Source: JARRRL01 sp037380725 (GTDB taxonomy: Bacteria > Pseudomonadota > Gammaproteobacteria > Pseudomonadales > JANQJO01). From it: DNA of 15,518 bases. Within the stretch, counting starts at the first letter, position 1. Every line of letters starts with the position of its first letter. Of the stretch, positions 6,857 to 13,588 are shown piece after piece. Both the position numbers and the translations under genes were made by a program. The stretch covers positions 1 to 15,518 of the forward strand of contig JARRRL010000231.1 of NCBI GenBank assembly GCA_037380725.1, given 5' to 3'. The notes below the pieces were generated by a model. It ran no database searches. It saw only the letters and a program-made list of their open reading frames with translations, and was not told the DNA's origin.

Positions 6857-7237
6857 TTAGGGTTGAAAAATAATGACGCGATGCTGCTGTGCGTAAGCGT
6901 CTAATAACTGTGTGAGACTACCCAATATAAATGGTGCTTTCAAATTGGGTTCGTCAATCCCGTAGCGGTTGGCGGCGCTGGAACACAATACTAAGGGTAC
7001 ACACAGTTTTTCACTGAGGGCGATCCAGTGCGCTCGCTGTGTCATTTGATGCTTTGCATCGTTTTGATTGAGAGCGATGCGTACGCCAGGTCCGGGTCGT
7101 GCTGCCGCCGCTGCCACAAAACGCAAAGCGCTTGTGCAACCCGCTTGGGAGGGTGGCGATTGTACCACCACGGCGAGTGGGCGATCGATCTGAGTCATGC
7201 TGTTTGCGAGCGATCTACTTTCTGATGGTGTAGTCAT
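6857..7237 (-). CDS. tusD: Sulfur-relay protein TusD (DsrE family)
   Basis: TusD carries the persulfide-forming Cys of the TusBCD complex. The start of the fold, RPLAVVVQSPPSQAGCTSALRF, and the segment LVLCSSAANRYGI (82-94) match the family, with Cys85 at the position of the E. coli active Cys (ICVAAALRRGV). The end RVIIFQP resembles RVVQF. Length is 126 residues, near the usual 128. The start is ATG 7237; a second ATG at 7198 would begin closer to the conserved core, and neither has a clear ribosome binding site. It is the first gene of a minus-strand tusDCBE operon and is divergent from tRNA-Ser. Confidence 0.85.
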   Translation of the reverse strand: MTTPSESRSLANSMTQIDRPLAVVVQSPPSQAGCTSALRFVAAAAARPGPGVRIALNQNDAKHQMTQRAHWIALSEKLCVPLVLCSSAANRYGIDEPNLKAPFILGSLTQLLDAYAQQHRVIIFQP

Positions 7238-7286
7238 GGCATGGTTTTTTCACCGACGGTGCGTTTTGATGCAAACGAGACGATTA

Positions 7287-7314
7287 AGTGTAACGGAATG
7301 CAGGTGCTGTTCAA
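7287..7314 (-). promoter_or_regulatory. Candidate promoter for tusDCBE
   Basis: On the minus strand TTGAAC (7314-7309) and TACACT (7292-7287) are 16 bases apart, about 50 bases ahead of tusD. Each is a moderate match. A dyad TTCAAAA/TTTTGAA (7323-7329 and 7337-7343) lies just upstream and could be an operator. Confidence 0.35.
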
Positions 7315-7383
7315 TAGGGAGCTTCAAAATGGGGCGTTTTGAATGAAATTTTGAATTTCTTTGGTATTGGGCAAATAAAACTA

Positions 7384-7411
7384 TTGACTCTCGAGCTAAA
7401 TTTAGTAAGAT
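7384..7411 (+). promoter_or_regulatory. Promoter for tRNA-Ser
   Basis: TTGACT (7384-7389) and TAAGAT (7406-7411) are 16 bases apart and 12 bases ahead of the tRNA-Ser 5' end. The pair matches sigma-70 well and its position fits a tRNA promoter. Confidence 0.6.
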
Positions 7412-7423
7412 TGTTGCCCCGAC

Positions 7424-7513
7424 GGAGGGGTGGCAGAGCGTTTTAATGCACCGGTCTTGAAAACCGGCGAGGGTTCGCGCCCTCCGAGAGTTCGAATCTC
7501 TCCCCCTCCGCCA
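7424..7513 (+). tRNA. tRNA-Ser(UGA)
   Basis: A 90-base class II tRNA with encoded CCA. The acceptor GGAGGGG pairs with CCCCTCC, the anticodon arm is CCGGT-CTTGAAA-ACCGG with anticodon TGA, a long GC-rich variable arm follows, and the T arm is GAGAG-TTCGAAT-CTCTC. The D-loop is odd: it reads GAGCGTTTTAA where tRNA-Ser normally has the invariant GG pair (GAGCGG), so one of G18/G19 is U. Confidence 0.95.
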
Positions 7514-7721
7514 TTTAGTACATATCCGTGCAGTGGTAGCTCTTTCTTTATTGTTTTTCGTTTGTTTCTCCGATTGACACTCGTTGGCTTTGCCGTTCCT
7601 TTTGTCTTTATTTATCTTTTCCTTTATTTATTGACTTGATTAGCTGTCAGTCCATCGTTGCTTGTTGTGTTGGATTCCGTATACTGTCCGTGTTGTTGAA
7701 GTGTCAGACGCTTGGTCGTCT

Positions 7722-7759
7722 TGTGCGCGAATAGCGAGTATGTGCGCGAATAGCGAGTA
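7722..7759 (+). repeat. Perfect 19-bp tandem duplication
   Basis: TGTGCGCGAATAGCGAGTA at 7722-7740 is repeated exactly at 7741-7759, immediately upstream of the large hairpin. Confidence 0.95.
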
Positions 7760-7770
7760 CAAGTTGAGCG

Positions 7771-7818
7771 CAGCTTTACTTTAGAGCTTTTTAAAGTAAA
7801 GCTCTTAAAGTAAAGCTG
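7771..7818 (+). repeat. Inverted repeat with two alternative hairpins
   Basis: The left arm CAGCTTTACTTTAGAGC (7771-7787) pairs with the right arm 7801-7818 over about 17 bp with one bulge. The inner copy TTAAAGTAAAGCT (7791-7803) is a duplicate of 7805-7817, so the left arm can instead pair with it as a 12-bp stem with an 8-base loop. Only one of the two can form at a time. The following CTTTTATT is a weak T tract, so this may be a terminator or a regulatory leader. Confidence 0.75.
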
Positions 7819-7994
7819 CTTGAGAACCCTTTTATTGCTAGCTTAGGGCTGGTATGCTGGGCTGCGGGTTTAGATGCGGGTTCCGAGTGTGATGTGATTG
7901 CACTGCGTGGCTCGGTCGTTATTGAGGCTTGATGGGCCGGGTATGAGTTGTACTGAGTTGCGTCGTGTCTTTAAAAATGAAGGAGTGACGTATT

Positions 7995-8635
7995 GTGATC
8001 CGGGTTCTGCTGGTGGATGACCATGAGCTGGTACGCACGGGCATCTCCCGTATGCTGGGAGACATGGACGGGATTAAGGTGATCGGACAAGCTGAAAGTG
8101 GTGAAGAAGCAGTCAGATTGTCGCGAGAGTTAGAACCCGATGTGGTGTTGATAAAATGCCGGGCATTGGCGGCTTTGAAGCGACGCGTAAAATTACGCGT
8201 CAGCAGCCGGATGTCAAGGTCATTATTGTCACGGTATGCGAGGAAGAGCCTTTTCCGTCGAAGCTGATGGACGCCGGGGCAGCAGGCTATATCACGAAAG
8301 GGGCGCCGCTTGAAGAGGTGGTTCGCGCCATCAAAACAGCGAAACTGGGGCAGCGTTACATCAGTTTGGACATCGCGCAGCATTTAGCGCTACGGCGCTT
8401 TGATCCCGAGTCGGGTTCACCGTTTGATCAACTTTCTGAGCGTGAACTCCAAATTGCCATGATGATCGTAAATTGCCACAAAGTAGCGGAAATCTCAGAT
8501 CGATTGTTTCTAAGTCCAAAAACCGTCAATTCTTATCGTTACAGATTGTTTGAAAAGCTGGGGATTCACAGCGATGTGGAACTGGTCTTGCTGGCCGTTC
8601 GTCATGGGATGGTGAATCAGGAAGTGCTTTCTTGA
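7995..8635 (+). pseudogene. gacA: GacA/UvrY response regulator, broken by a 7-nt deletion
   Basis: GacA is the response regulator partner of the GacS/BarA sensor kinase and normally drives Rsm/Csr small RNAs. Frame 1 from GTG 7995 (ribosome binding site AAGGAG at 7979) gives the receiver start VLLVDDHELVRTGISRML through EPDVVL. At about 8148-8156 the frame changes, and the second frame runs from MPGIGGFEATRK to the LuxR-type helix-turn-helix (LSERELQIAMMI ... SPKTVNSYRYRLFEKL) and the stop at 8635. Between DVVL and MPG only 5 bases remain where 12 (xDxK) are expected, so 7 bases including the phosphoacceptor Asp54 codon are missing. Frame 1 alone makes a 90-residue product. Both halves otherwise follow UvrY closely, so the loss looks recent. 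It sits upstream of uvrC, as usual. Confidence 0.85.
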
Positions 8636-8809
8636 GTGTTATATTTGTATTTTGATCGTGTATTTAGATCACACTGCCTATTTGGTAATCTTTTTTGGTG
8701 ATCTCTTTTGGTCAGTTTTTTTATAAGCTCTGTGATAGATTAGTTTTGCAAGCCGTTGCCTCTTCCTCGTTTCTGGCGCTGGCTAGTCTCTGGCTCTGGA
8801 GTAGACGGG

Positions 8810-10684
8810 GTGAGCGACAATTTGGAAGATAAAATCCGCTTGTTGCCGCTGAAGCCGGGCGTATATCGAATGTATGATGCGTCGGGCGCGTTGCTGTACG
8901 TAGGAAAAGCTCGGCAATTACGACGTCGTGTGGCGCAATATTTTATCGGCTCGAGTGATTCGGCTAAAACAGCGGTGATGGTCAATCGCGTTCGCGATGT
9001 GCAAACAACCGTGACCCACACCGAAGCGGAAGCATTACTGCTTGAGCAGACTCTGATAAAGCAGCATCGTCCTCCTTTCAATATCCTCCTGAAAGACGAT
9101 AAATCTTATCCCTATCTTCGTTTTGACTTGGAGCATGATTTTCCGCGTGTCTCCGTATATCGTGCGAAGCATTTAAAAGCAGGGCCAAGGTATTATGGCC
9201 CTTTTGTCAGCGGAAGCGCTGTGCGCGATGCGCTCAATTTTTTGCAAAAACAGTATCAGATTCGTCAGTGTGAAGACGTCTTTTTTCGACATCGATCACG
9301 TCCCTGCTTACAGCATCAAATTGGACGATGCAGTGCGCCTTGTGTGGGGCAGATCAGTCGTGAGGCGTATCGTGCTTTGGTGGAACGTTGTCGCGATTTC
9401 TTAGAAGGCCGCCAGCCAGAACTGATTGAGGCTCTGGTGCAAGAAATGGAAACCGCTTCGGCTCATTTGGATTTTGAGCGGGCGGCGCTGTTTCGAGATC
9501 AAATCGTTGCGCTGCGTGCAGTACAGGCTCGTCAGCACGTGAAAGGACAGCACGGAGATGTGGACGCGGTTGCGGTGTCTGTCGGGAAAGGGCTTGCGAG
9601 TGTCAATGTGTTGCATGTACGGGATGGTTCGGTGGTTGGGCATCAACATTTCTTAGTGGATTCACCGATCGATGTAGCGATGGAGGAGTTGGACAGCTCT
9701 CAGGTTCTCGATCACGATTCATATGTGATGATGCAAGTGCTGGATGTTTTTCTGCCACAGTTTTATTTAAATGAACGACGAACCGCTACTGTTCCGAGCG
9801 AAATTGTTTTGCCGGTAGCGGTGTCGAGCCGCATTGCATTAGAGGAAGCGTTAAGAGCGCGTTTGGGGCGTGTGATTCGCCTCGTGAGTAGTGTGCGCAC
9901 GGAAAAGGCTGCTTGGTTGCGATTGTCGACCCTAAATGCCTCTGAGTATCTGCTCAGTCATGCGTCGAGTAAAGAAACGCAGTTGAAGCGTTTTCTAGCG
10001 TTGCAAAATGACTTGTCTTTAACGGAGACACCTGAGCGCTTGGAGTGTTTTGATATCAGTCACACTGGAGGAGAGGGTACCGTTGCCAGTTGTGTAGTTT
10101 TTGATCAAAATGGTCCGAAAAACAGTGATTATCGTCGATTTAATATTGAAAACATAACAGGTGGAGATGATTATGCCGCAATGGAACAGGCGGTGATGCG
10201 GCGATATCGGCGTTTGAGAAAAGAGGAAGCGCGATTGCCAGACATCATCATCATTGATGGTGGTCCCGGGCAAATTAACCGAGCTCGAGAGGTGCTTGAT
10301 GAACTGCAGGTGACAGAAGTGGTGTTGTTATCCGTGGCGAAGGGGGCCTCGCGTAAATTTGGTCGTGAAACCTTCTATGAGTCCACGCCGACTGGTTTGC
10401 TTGAGCGCACTCTATCACCACCGGCTTTTGGCTTAGTTGCCCACATACGAGACGAAGCGCATCGTTTTGCGATCTCTGGACATCGAGCACGGCGAAATAA
10501 AAAGCGTATACAATCTCCGTTGGAGGGCATTGAGGGGGTAGGACCCAAGCGGCGTCGCTTACTGTTGACTCATTTTGGTGGCATTAAGGGGGTACGGTCT
10601 GCTTCTGTTGAAGATTTGATCAAATTGCCAGGCATCAATCGTAAGTTGGCGGAGGGCATCGTTGAGGCGCTGAAAGCCCAATAG
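8810..10684 (+). CDS. uvrC: Excinuclease ABC subunit C (UvrC)
   Basis: UvrC makes both incisions in nucleotide excision repair after UvrAB loads at damage. The N-terminal GIY-YIG nuclease shows PGVYRMYD and LLYVGKA (GVY 17-19, YVG 30-32). A cysteine cluster RPCLQHQIGRCSAPC follows, then a UvrB-binding UVR motif (RCRDFLEGRQPELIEALVQ and after), the RNase H-like 5' nuclease domain (ECFDISHTGGE ... IIIDGGPGQ), and C-terminal helix-hairpin-helix motifs (IEGVGPKRRRLLL, LPGINRKLAEGI). I start at GTG 8810 because GGAG lies 9 bases upstream and the product (MSDNLEDK) lines up with E. coli UvrC; it is then 624 residues against 610. A TTG at 8756 is also open but lacks a ribosome binding site. It is probably transcribed with gacA upstream. 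Confidence 0.97.
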   Translation: MSDNLEDKIRLLPLKPGVYRMYDASGALLYVGKARQLRRRVAQYFIGSSDSAKTAVMVNRVRDVQTTVTHTEAEALLLEQTLIKQHRPPFNILLKDDKSYPYLRFDLEHDFPRVSVYRAKHLKAGPRYYGPFVSGSAVRDALNFLQKQYQIRQCEDVFFRHRSRPCLQHQIGRCSAPCVGQISREAYRALVERCRDFLEGRQPELIEALVQEMETASAHLDFERAALFRDQIVALRAVQARQHVKGQHGDVDAVAVSVGKGLASVNVLHVRDGSVVGHQHFLVDSPIDVAMEELDSSQVLDHDSYVMMQVLDVFLPQFYLNERRTATVPSEIVLPVAVSSRIALEEALRARLGRVIRLVSSVRTEKAAWLRLSTLNASEYLLSHASSKETQLKRFLALQNDLSLTETPERLECFDISHTGGEGTVASCVVFDQNGPKNSDYRRFNIENITGGDDYAAMEQAVMRRYRRLRKEEARLPDIIIIDGGPGQINRAREVLDELQVTEVVLLSVAKGASRKFGRETFYESTPTGLLERTLSPPAFGLVAHIRDEAHRFAISGHRARRNKKRIQSPLEGIEGVGPKRRRLLLTHFGGIKGVRSASVEDLIKLPGINRKLAEGIVEALKAQ

Positions 10685-10776
10685 TTGATAAATAGATAAG
10701 CTAATTGAGCGTATCTTGGCGCTAACTTCAAAAAAGAAGGTTATATTTAAGCTACGGGGTCGACAAGTCGCTTAAA

Positions 10777-10805
10777 TTGAGTAACAGTTGGTAGCATTTG
10801 ATACT
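10777..10805 (+). promoter_or_regulatory. Candidate promoter for pgsA
   Basis: TTGAGT (10777-10782) and GATACT (10800-10805) are 17 bases apart, about 45 bases ahead of the pgsA start. An inverted repeat TTTAAGC/GCTTAAA (10746-10752 and 10770-10776) lies just upstream. Confidence 0.3.
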
Positions 10806-10847
10806 AGATTCACCTCATTGTGTCAGCATTCGAGTAGAGGAGGGAAG

Positions 10848-11516
10848 GTGACTTCATCTCAAAGAACAACAATATTAAATATACCAAACTTGGTTACAGT
10901 GATCCGTATACTGATGATCCCCGTTTTTGTCTTATTTGCCTCATTTGCTGAGAATTGGGCATACATTGTGATGGCTTTGGTTTTTTCTGTGGCGGCGATG
11001 ACGGATTGGTTGGATGGTTATTTGGCGCGGCGGCTGGATCAATCGTCTCGATTAGGGGCTTTTCTCGATCCGGTCGCGGATAAGTTGATTGTGGTAGTGG
11101 CATTACTTTTGTTGGTGCACAAGCACAACAGTTTTTGGTTAACGTTACCGGTTGTCGTCATCACGATGCGCGAGATCCTGATCTCGGCGTTACGGGAGTG
11201 GATGGCCGAGATGGGGAAGCGCACCAGTGTAGCTGTTTCCTATTTGGGTAAAGTGAAAACGACCGTTCAAATGATTTCGATTATTTTGCTGCTTGTAGCA
11301 CCTGTCGACATACAGCATAAATTGACGATATTTGGTTATATGATGCTTTATGTGGCTGCAGCACTGACGGTGTGGAGTATGATGATGTATTTGATGGCGG
11401 CGTGGCCCGTGTTGAAAGCGGGTGAATTGCTTGTCAATCATCAGACGGAACTGCCGCCGTCGCAGGATTATGATCCGTGGAAGGGGGTCGTGCGTCCAGA
11501 TGAGCGCGCGCGCTAG
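10848..11516 (+). CDS. pgsA: CDP-diacylglycerol-glycerol-3-phosphate 3-phosphatidyltransferase
   Basis: PgsA makes phosphatidylglycerol phosphate from CDP-diacylglycerol and glycerol 3-phosphate, the committed step to phosphatidylglycerol and cardiolipin, in the inner membrane. The CDP-alcohol phosphatidyltransferase signature DG-x2-AR-x8-G-x3-D-x3-D is intact in DWLDGYLARRLDQSSRLGAF and the DPVADK after it. IPNLVTVIRILMIP, ALREWMAEMGKR and SYLGKVKTTVQM match E. coli PgsA, and several membrane helices are evident. I start at GTG 10848 because AGGAGG lies just upstream and the family begins near NIPxLxT; it is 222 residues (E. coli 182), with a short hydrophilic C-terminal tail. A TTG 60 bases upstream is open but unlikely. 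It is followed by three tRNA genes, as in E. coli. Confidence 0.96.
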   Translation: MTSSQRTTILNIPNLVTVIRILMIPVFVLFASFAENWAYIVMALVFSVAAMTDWLDGYLARRLDQSSRLGAFLDPVADKLIVVVALLLLVHKHNSFWLTLPVVVITMREILISALREWMAEMGKRTSVAVSYLGKVKTTVQMISIILLLVAPVDIQHKLTIFGYMMLYVAAALTVWSMMMYLMAAWPVLKAGELLVNHQTELPPSQDYDPWKGVVRPDERAR

Positions 11517-11563
11517 CTGCGCATGCGGCTATCACAAAGTCAGCTTAAAATAAGCATACATAT

Positions 11564-11590
11564 GAGCATTAAATGCTCTATTTTATTAAT
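11564..11590 (+). terminator. Candidate terminator after pgsA
   Basis: GAGCAT (11564-11569) and ATGCTC (11573-11578) form a short stem with a 3-base loop, followed by the T-rich TATTTTATT. The stem is short, so this is moderate evidence. Confidence 0.45.
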
Positions 11591-11604
11591 TAATGGCAAA
11601 GTGC

Positions 11605-11634
11605 TTGACAGCGGTACGTCAATTTATATATAGT
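11605..11634 (+). promoter_or_regulatory. Candidate promoter for the tRNA-Gly-Cys-Leu cluster
   Basis: A perfect -35 TTGACA (11605-11610) is followed by TATATA (16-base spacer) or TATAGT (18-base spacer, 11629-11634), about 150 bases ahead of tRNA-Gly. A long processed leader is implied if this is the cluster promoter. Confidence 0.5.
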
Positions 11635-11783
11635 TCGCGGCCTAGATTGCTTGGTGCTTTATTTCTAGCACTGTATTCGTAAATTGGTTTACGCAGGATT
11701 TAAAAGGTATTCCATTACGGTATATACTGCTTAACTACATGTGTAAACTAAGGCGATCAGAGGTACGAAAGAGTTAGAAAAAT

Positions 11784-11859
<76 letters not shown>

Positions 11860-11979
11860 AATCTCCTTACGATCTTTTCAATGGCTTTTTATTGGCTTAT
11901 CGTTCCTATCTCTACCTTTTCTTAGCATCGATTTGGTGTGTGGCGCAAGGGTTTGAAAGGAGATGTATACCTTATTGTA

Positions 11980-12053
11980 GGCGGGATGGCAGAGTGGTCA
12001 TGCAGCGGATTGCAAATCCGTGGACGCCGGTTCGATTCCGACTCCCGCCTCCA
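11980..12053 (+). tRNA. tRNA-Cys(GCA)
   Basis: A 74-base tRNA with encoded CCA. The acceptor GGCGGGA pairs with TCCCGCC, and the anticodon arm CGGAT-TGCAA-ATCCG has anticodon GCA. The T stem GCCGG/CCGAC contains a C50-A64 mismatch, which is unusual. Confidence 0.95.
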
Positions 12054-12071
12054 TTTGCAGCAGTACAATCT

Positions 12072-12160
12072 GCCCGGGTGGCGAAATAGGTAGACGCAAG
12101 GGACTTAAAATCCCTCGGAGCTTAAACTCCGTGCCGGTTCGAGTCCGGCCCCGGGCACCA
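12072..12160 (+). tRNA. tRNA-Leu(UAA)
   Basis: An 89-base class II tRNA with encoded CCA. The acceptor GCCCGGG pairs with CCCGGGC, the anticodon region is GGGACTTAAAATCCC with anticodon TAA, and the T arm GCCGG-TTCGAGT-CCGGC is fully paired. An integrase remnant lies just downstream in the same direction, so its 3' end is probably an island attachment site. Confidence 0.97.
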
Positions 12161-12205
12161 CTTATCAGTCTAACCTCGTCCAATAAAGTCCATAATCGCT
12201 CTGAA

Positions 12206-12226
12206 AGCCCCGTAATTTCCGGGGTT
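12206..12226 (+). terminator. Candidate terminator of the tRNA cluster
   Basis: CCCCG (12208-12212) pairs with CGGGG (12220-12224) around a 7-base loop, extended by flanking A-T and G-T pairs. The following T tract is poor, so evidence is modest. Confidence 0.35.
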
Positions 12227-12281
12227 GACGTCTAAGCCTGTCTTGCCGAGTTTATTCTATCCTAAATAAATGCTGATACCG

Positions 12282-12321
12282 TTGCTGGTATTGCGGGTTC
12301 AATTTGGGGTGATACCAGCAA
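12282..12321 (+). repeat. 10-bp inverted repeat ahead of the integrase remnant
   Basis: TTGCTGGTAT (12282-12291) and ATACCAGCAA (12312-12321) are perfect inverted copies 20 bases apart, ending at the ATG of the integrase remnant. It could be an operator or recombinase arm site, or a simple stem. Confidence 0.7.
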
Positions 12322-12988
12322 ATGAGCGAGCGTAAGCAATCTACGGGCTAGCAACGCCAGAAACTCACTGACGCCATGGTGCGCACAAAGCCCTCGCCAA
12401 GGAAAAGGACTATTGGTTGGACGAGGGCGCTGCACTGCGCCTATTGGCTACCCGGTTTTTTGCAAGCGCTGGACAGCTACGATGGCCGAGGCCGCAAGCT
12501 CACTAAATATGCCATCCAGTTGCTGGTTTACACTTTCATTCGGCCCGGCGAATTGCACGGCGCACGCTGGGAAGAAATCAGTTTTGAAGAAAAGCTCTGG
12601 CGCATTCCCGCTCACAGGATGAAGATGAAAACCGAACACCTGGTTCCGCTCTTCAGCCAAGCCATTGAACTACTCGAACAACTCCAAGGTATCACCGGGC
12701 GTTATCCACTCATCTTTTCCTCGGGAAAAAGCCGCGAAGATTGCATGAGCGATAACACCATGCGCCGTGCGATTTTCAAACTCGGCTACGACGGCAAACG
12801 AGCCCGGCAAAAACAAATGCACGCCCCACGGCTTTCGCGCCAATGCCACAAGCATACTGAACGAAGCGGGATTCAACCCCGATGCCGTCGAAAGGCAAAT
12901 GGCCCACATGGAATGCAACAAGGTTCGAGCAGCCTACATTCACCACGCCCGCTACCTGGATGAGCGCCGGGAGATGATGAAATGGTGA
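12322..12988 (+). pseudogene. Tyrosine-type site-specific integrase, deleted and frameshifted
   Basis: The protein resembles P4-type island integrases with a DUF4102 N-terminus, broken in several places. An ATG at 12322 (SERKQSTG) meets a TAG at 12349. KLTDAMVRT (from about 12358) then shifts frame to AKEKDYWLDEGAALRLLAT (from 12396), the usual N-terminal motif. At about 12455-12460 it jumps to LPGFLQALDSYDG, so most of the N-terminal and core-binding parts (about 200 residues in intact relatives) are missing. The catalytic part has RPGELHGARWEEI (first Arg) in one frame. After an apparent extra base in an A run (12809-12813), HGFRANATS (His-x-x-Arg), QMAH and AAYIHHARYLDERR (Tyr nucleophile) lie in the next frame. 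It stops at 12988, slightly short of the usual C-terminus. It cannot make an active integrase. Confidence 0.85.
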
Positions 12989-13091
12989 GCAGACTTCTTA
13001 GATCAATCCAAGAATAGCGGGAGCTAGTGGCTCTCAAGGAATCTCACAGTACATTCTCAAGGTTTTTTGTTGTTATCTATAAGGCATTGAT

Positions 13092-13119
13092 TTGATTATA
13101 TTTATATGTTTGATATTTT
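13092..13119 (+). promoter_or_regulatory. Candidate promoter for the AbiE-type operon
   Basis: TTGATT (13092-13097) and TATTTT (13114-13119) are 16 bases apart in a very AT-rich stretch, about 55 bases ahead of the antitoxin start. Other pairings in the same stretch are possible. Confidence 0.3.
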
Positions 13120-13127
13120 GTAGTTTG

Positions 13128-13164
13128 TGTCGTATATTTGCATGTACTAACTGTCGTATTTTTG
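13128..13164 (+). promoter_or_regulatory. Direct repeats ahead of the antitoxin, candidate operator
   Basis: TGTCGTATATTTG (13128-13140) recurs as TGTCGTATTTTTG (13152-13164), one mismatch, period 24, between the candidate promoter and the antitoxin ATG. AbiEi-type antitoxins are known to repress their own promoters through repeated sites, so this is a likely place for it. Confidence 0.45.
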
Positions 13165-13174
13165 TGAGATAAGC

Positions 13175-13588
13175 ATGTCCGCCAAGTCATTGAAAAGTAA
13201 GGTTAAATACAGAATTGGCCGCGCGCGAGGCTCGGTGTTCACGCCGAAAGACTTCCTTGATCTGTCCGATCGGGACCAGGTTGGGCGTGTGTTGCGCCAA
13301 ATGGTCTCTGCAGGTGAGCTAATTAAGTTTGGCCAGGGCTTGTATGCAAAATCGAAGCAATCCAAGCTAACTGGAAAGATCATTCCTGTTAAGCCTTTGC
13401 CTGAGCTGGCGAAAGAAGCGCTCACAGAAAAACTAAAGGTAAAAGTGGTGCCTGCGAGTGAAACGGAAGCATACAACTCAGGCAAATCAACACAAATTCC
13501 TACAGGGCGAGTTATTGCTGTTAAGGGTCGCGTATCCCGCAAAATGGCTTTTGATGGTAAATCAATCAAGTACCAATATGTCTCTTGA
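13175..13588 (+). CDS. AbiEi-like antitoxin with a winged-helix start (DUF6088 type)
   Basis: A 137-residue basic protein. The N-terminal part (SLKSKVKYRIGRARGSVFTPKDFLDLSDRDQVGRVLRQMVSAGELIKFGQGLYA, about 5-58) is the winged-helix seen in type IV AbiEi-like antitoxins, in which promoter type and toxin control depend on DNA binding. The C-terminal part is conserved in the same group (GRVSRKMAFDGKSIKYQYV). In this class the antitoxin does not bind the toxin but opposes its effect. Its stop (13586-13588) overlaps the toxin ATG (13578) by 11 bases, so the two are coupled. It starts at ATG 13175 with a weak GAG-rich ribosome binding site. The family name is from memory of the pattern, not a search. 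Confidence 0.8.
   Translation: MSAKSLKSKVKYRIGRARGSVFTPKDFLDLSDRDQVGRVLRQMVSAGELIKFGQGLYAKSKQSKLTGKIIPVKPLPELAKEALTEKLKVKVVPASETEAYNSGKSTQIPTGRVIAVKGRVSRKMAFDGKSIKYQYVS

Larger units (their letters stand above)
7514..7994. other. 480-bp spacer with repeats, no gene seen
   Basis: No reading frame here looks coding. It holds a 19-bp tandem duplication, a large inverted repeat and, at its end, the gacA ribosome binding site AAGGAG (7979-7984). No clear tRNA-Ser terminator stem is visible, only T-rich sequence at 7541-7575. Confidence 0.6.

Noticed and set aside
7771..7818. CRISPR or phage-type repeat array
   Set aside because: Only two repeat copies with no spacer structure and no cas genes; it is a hairpin plus a tandem duplication.
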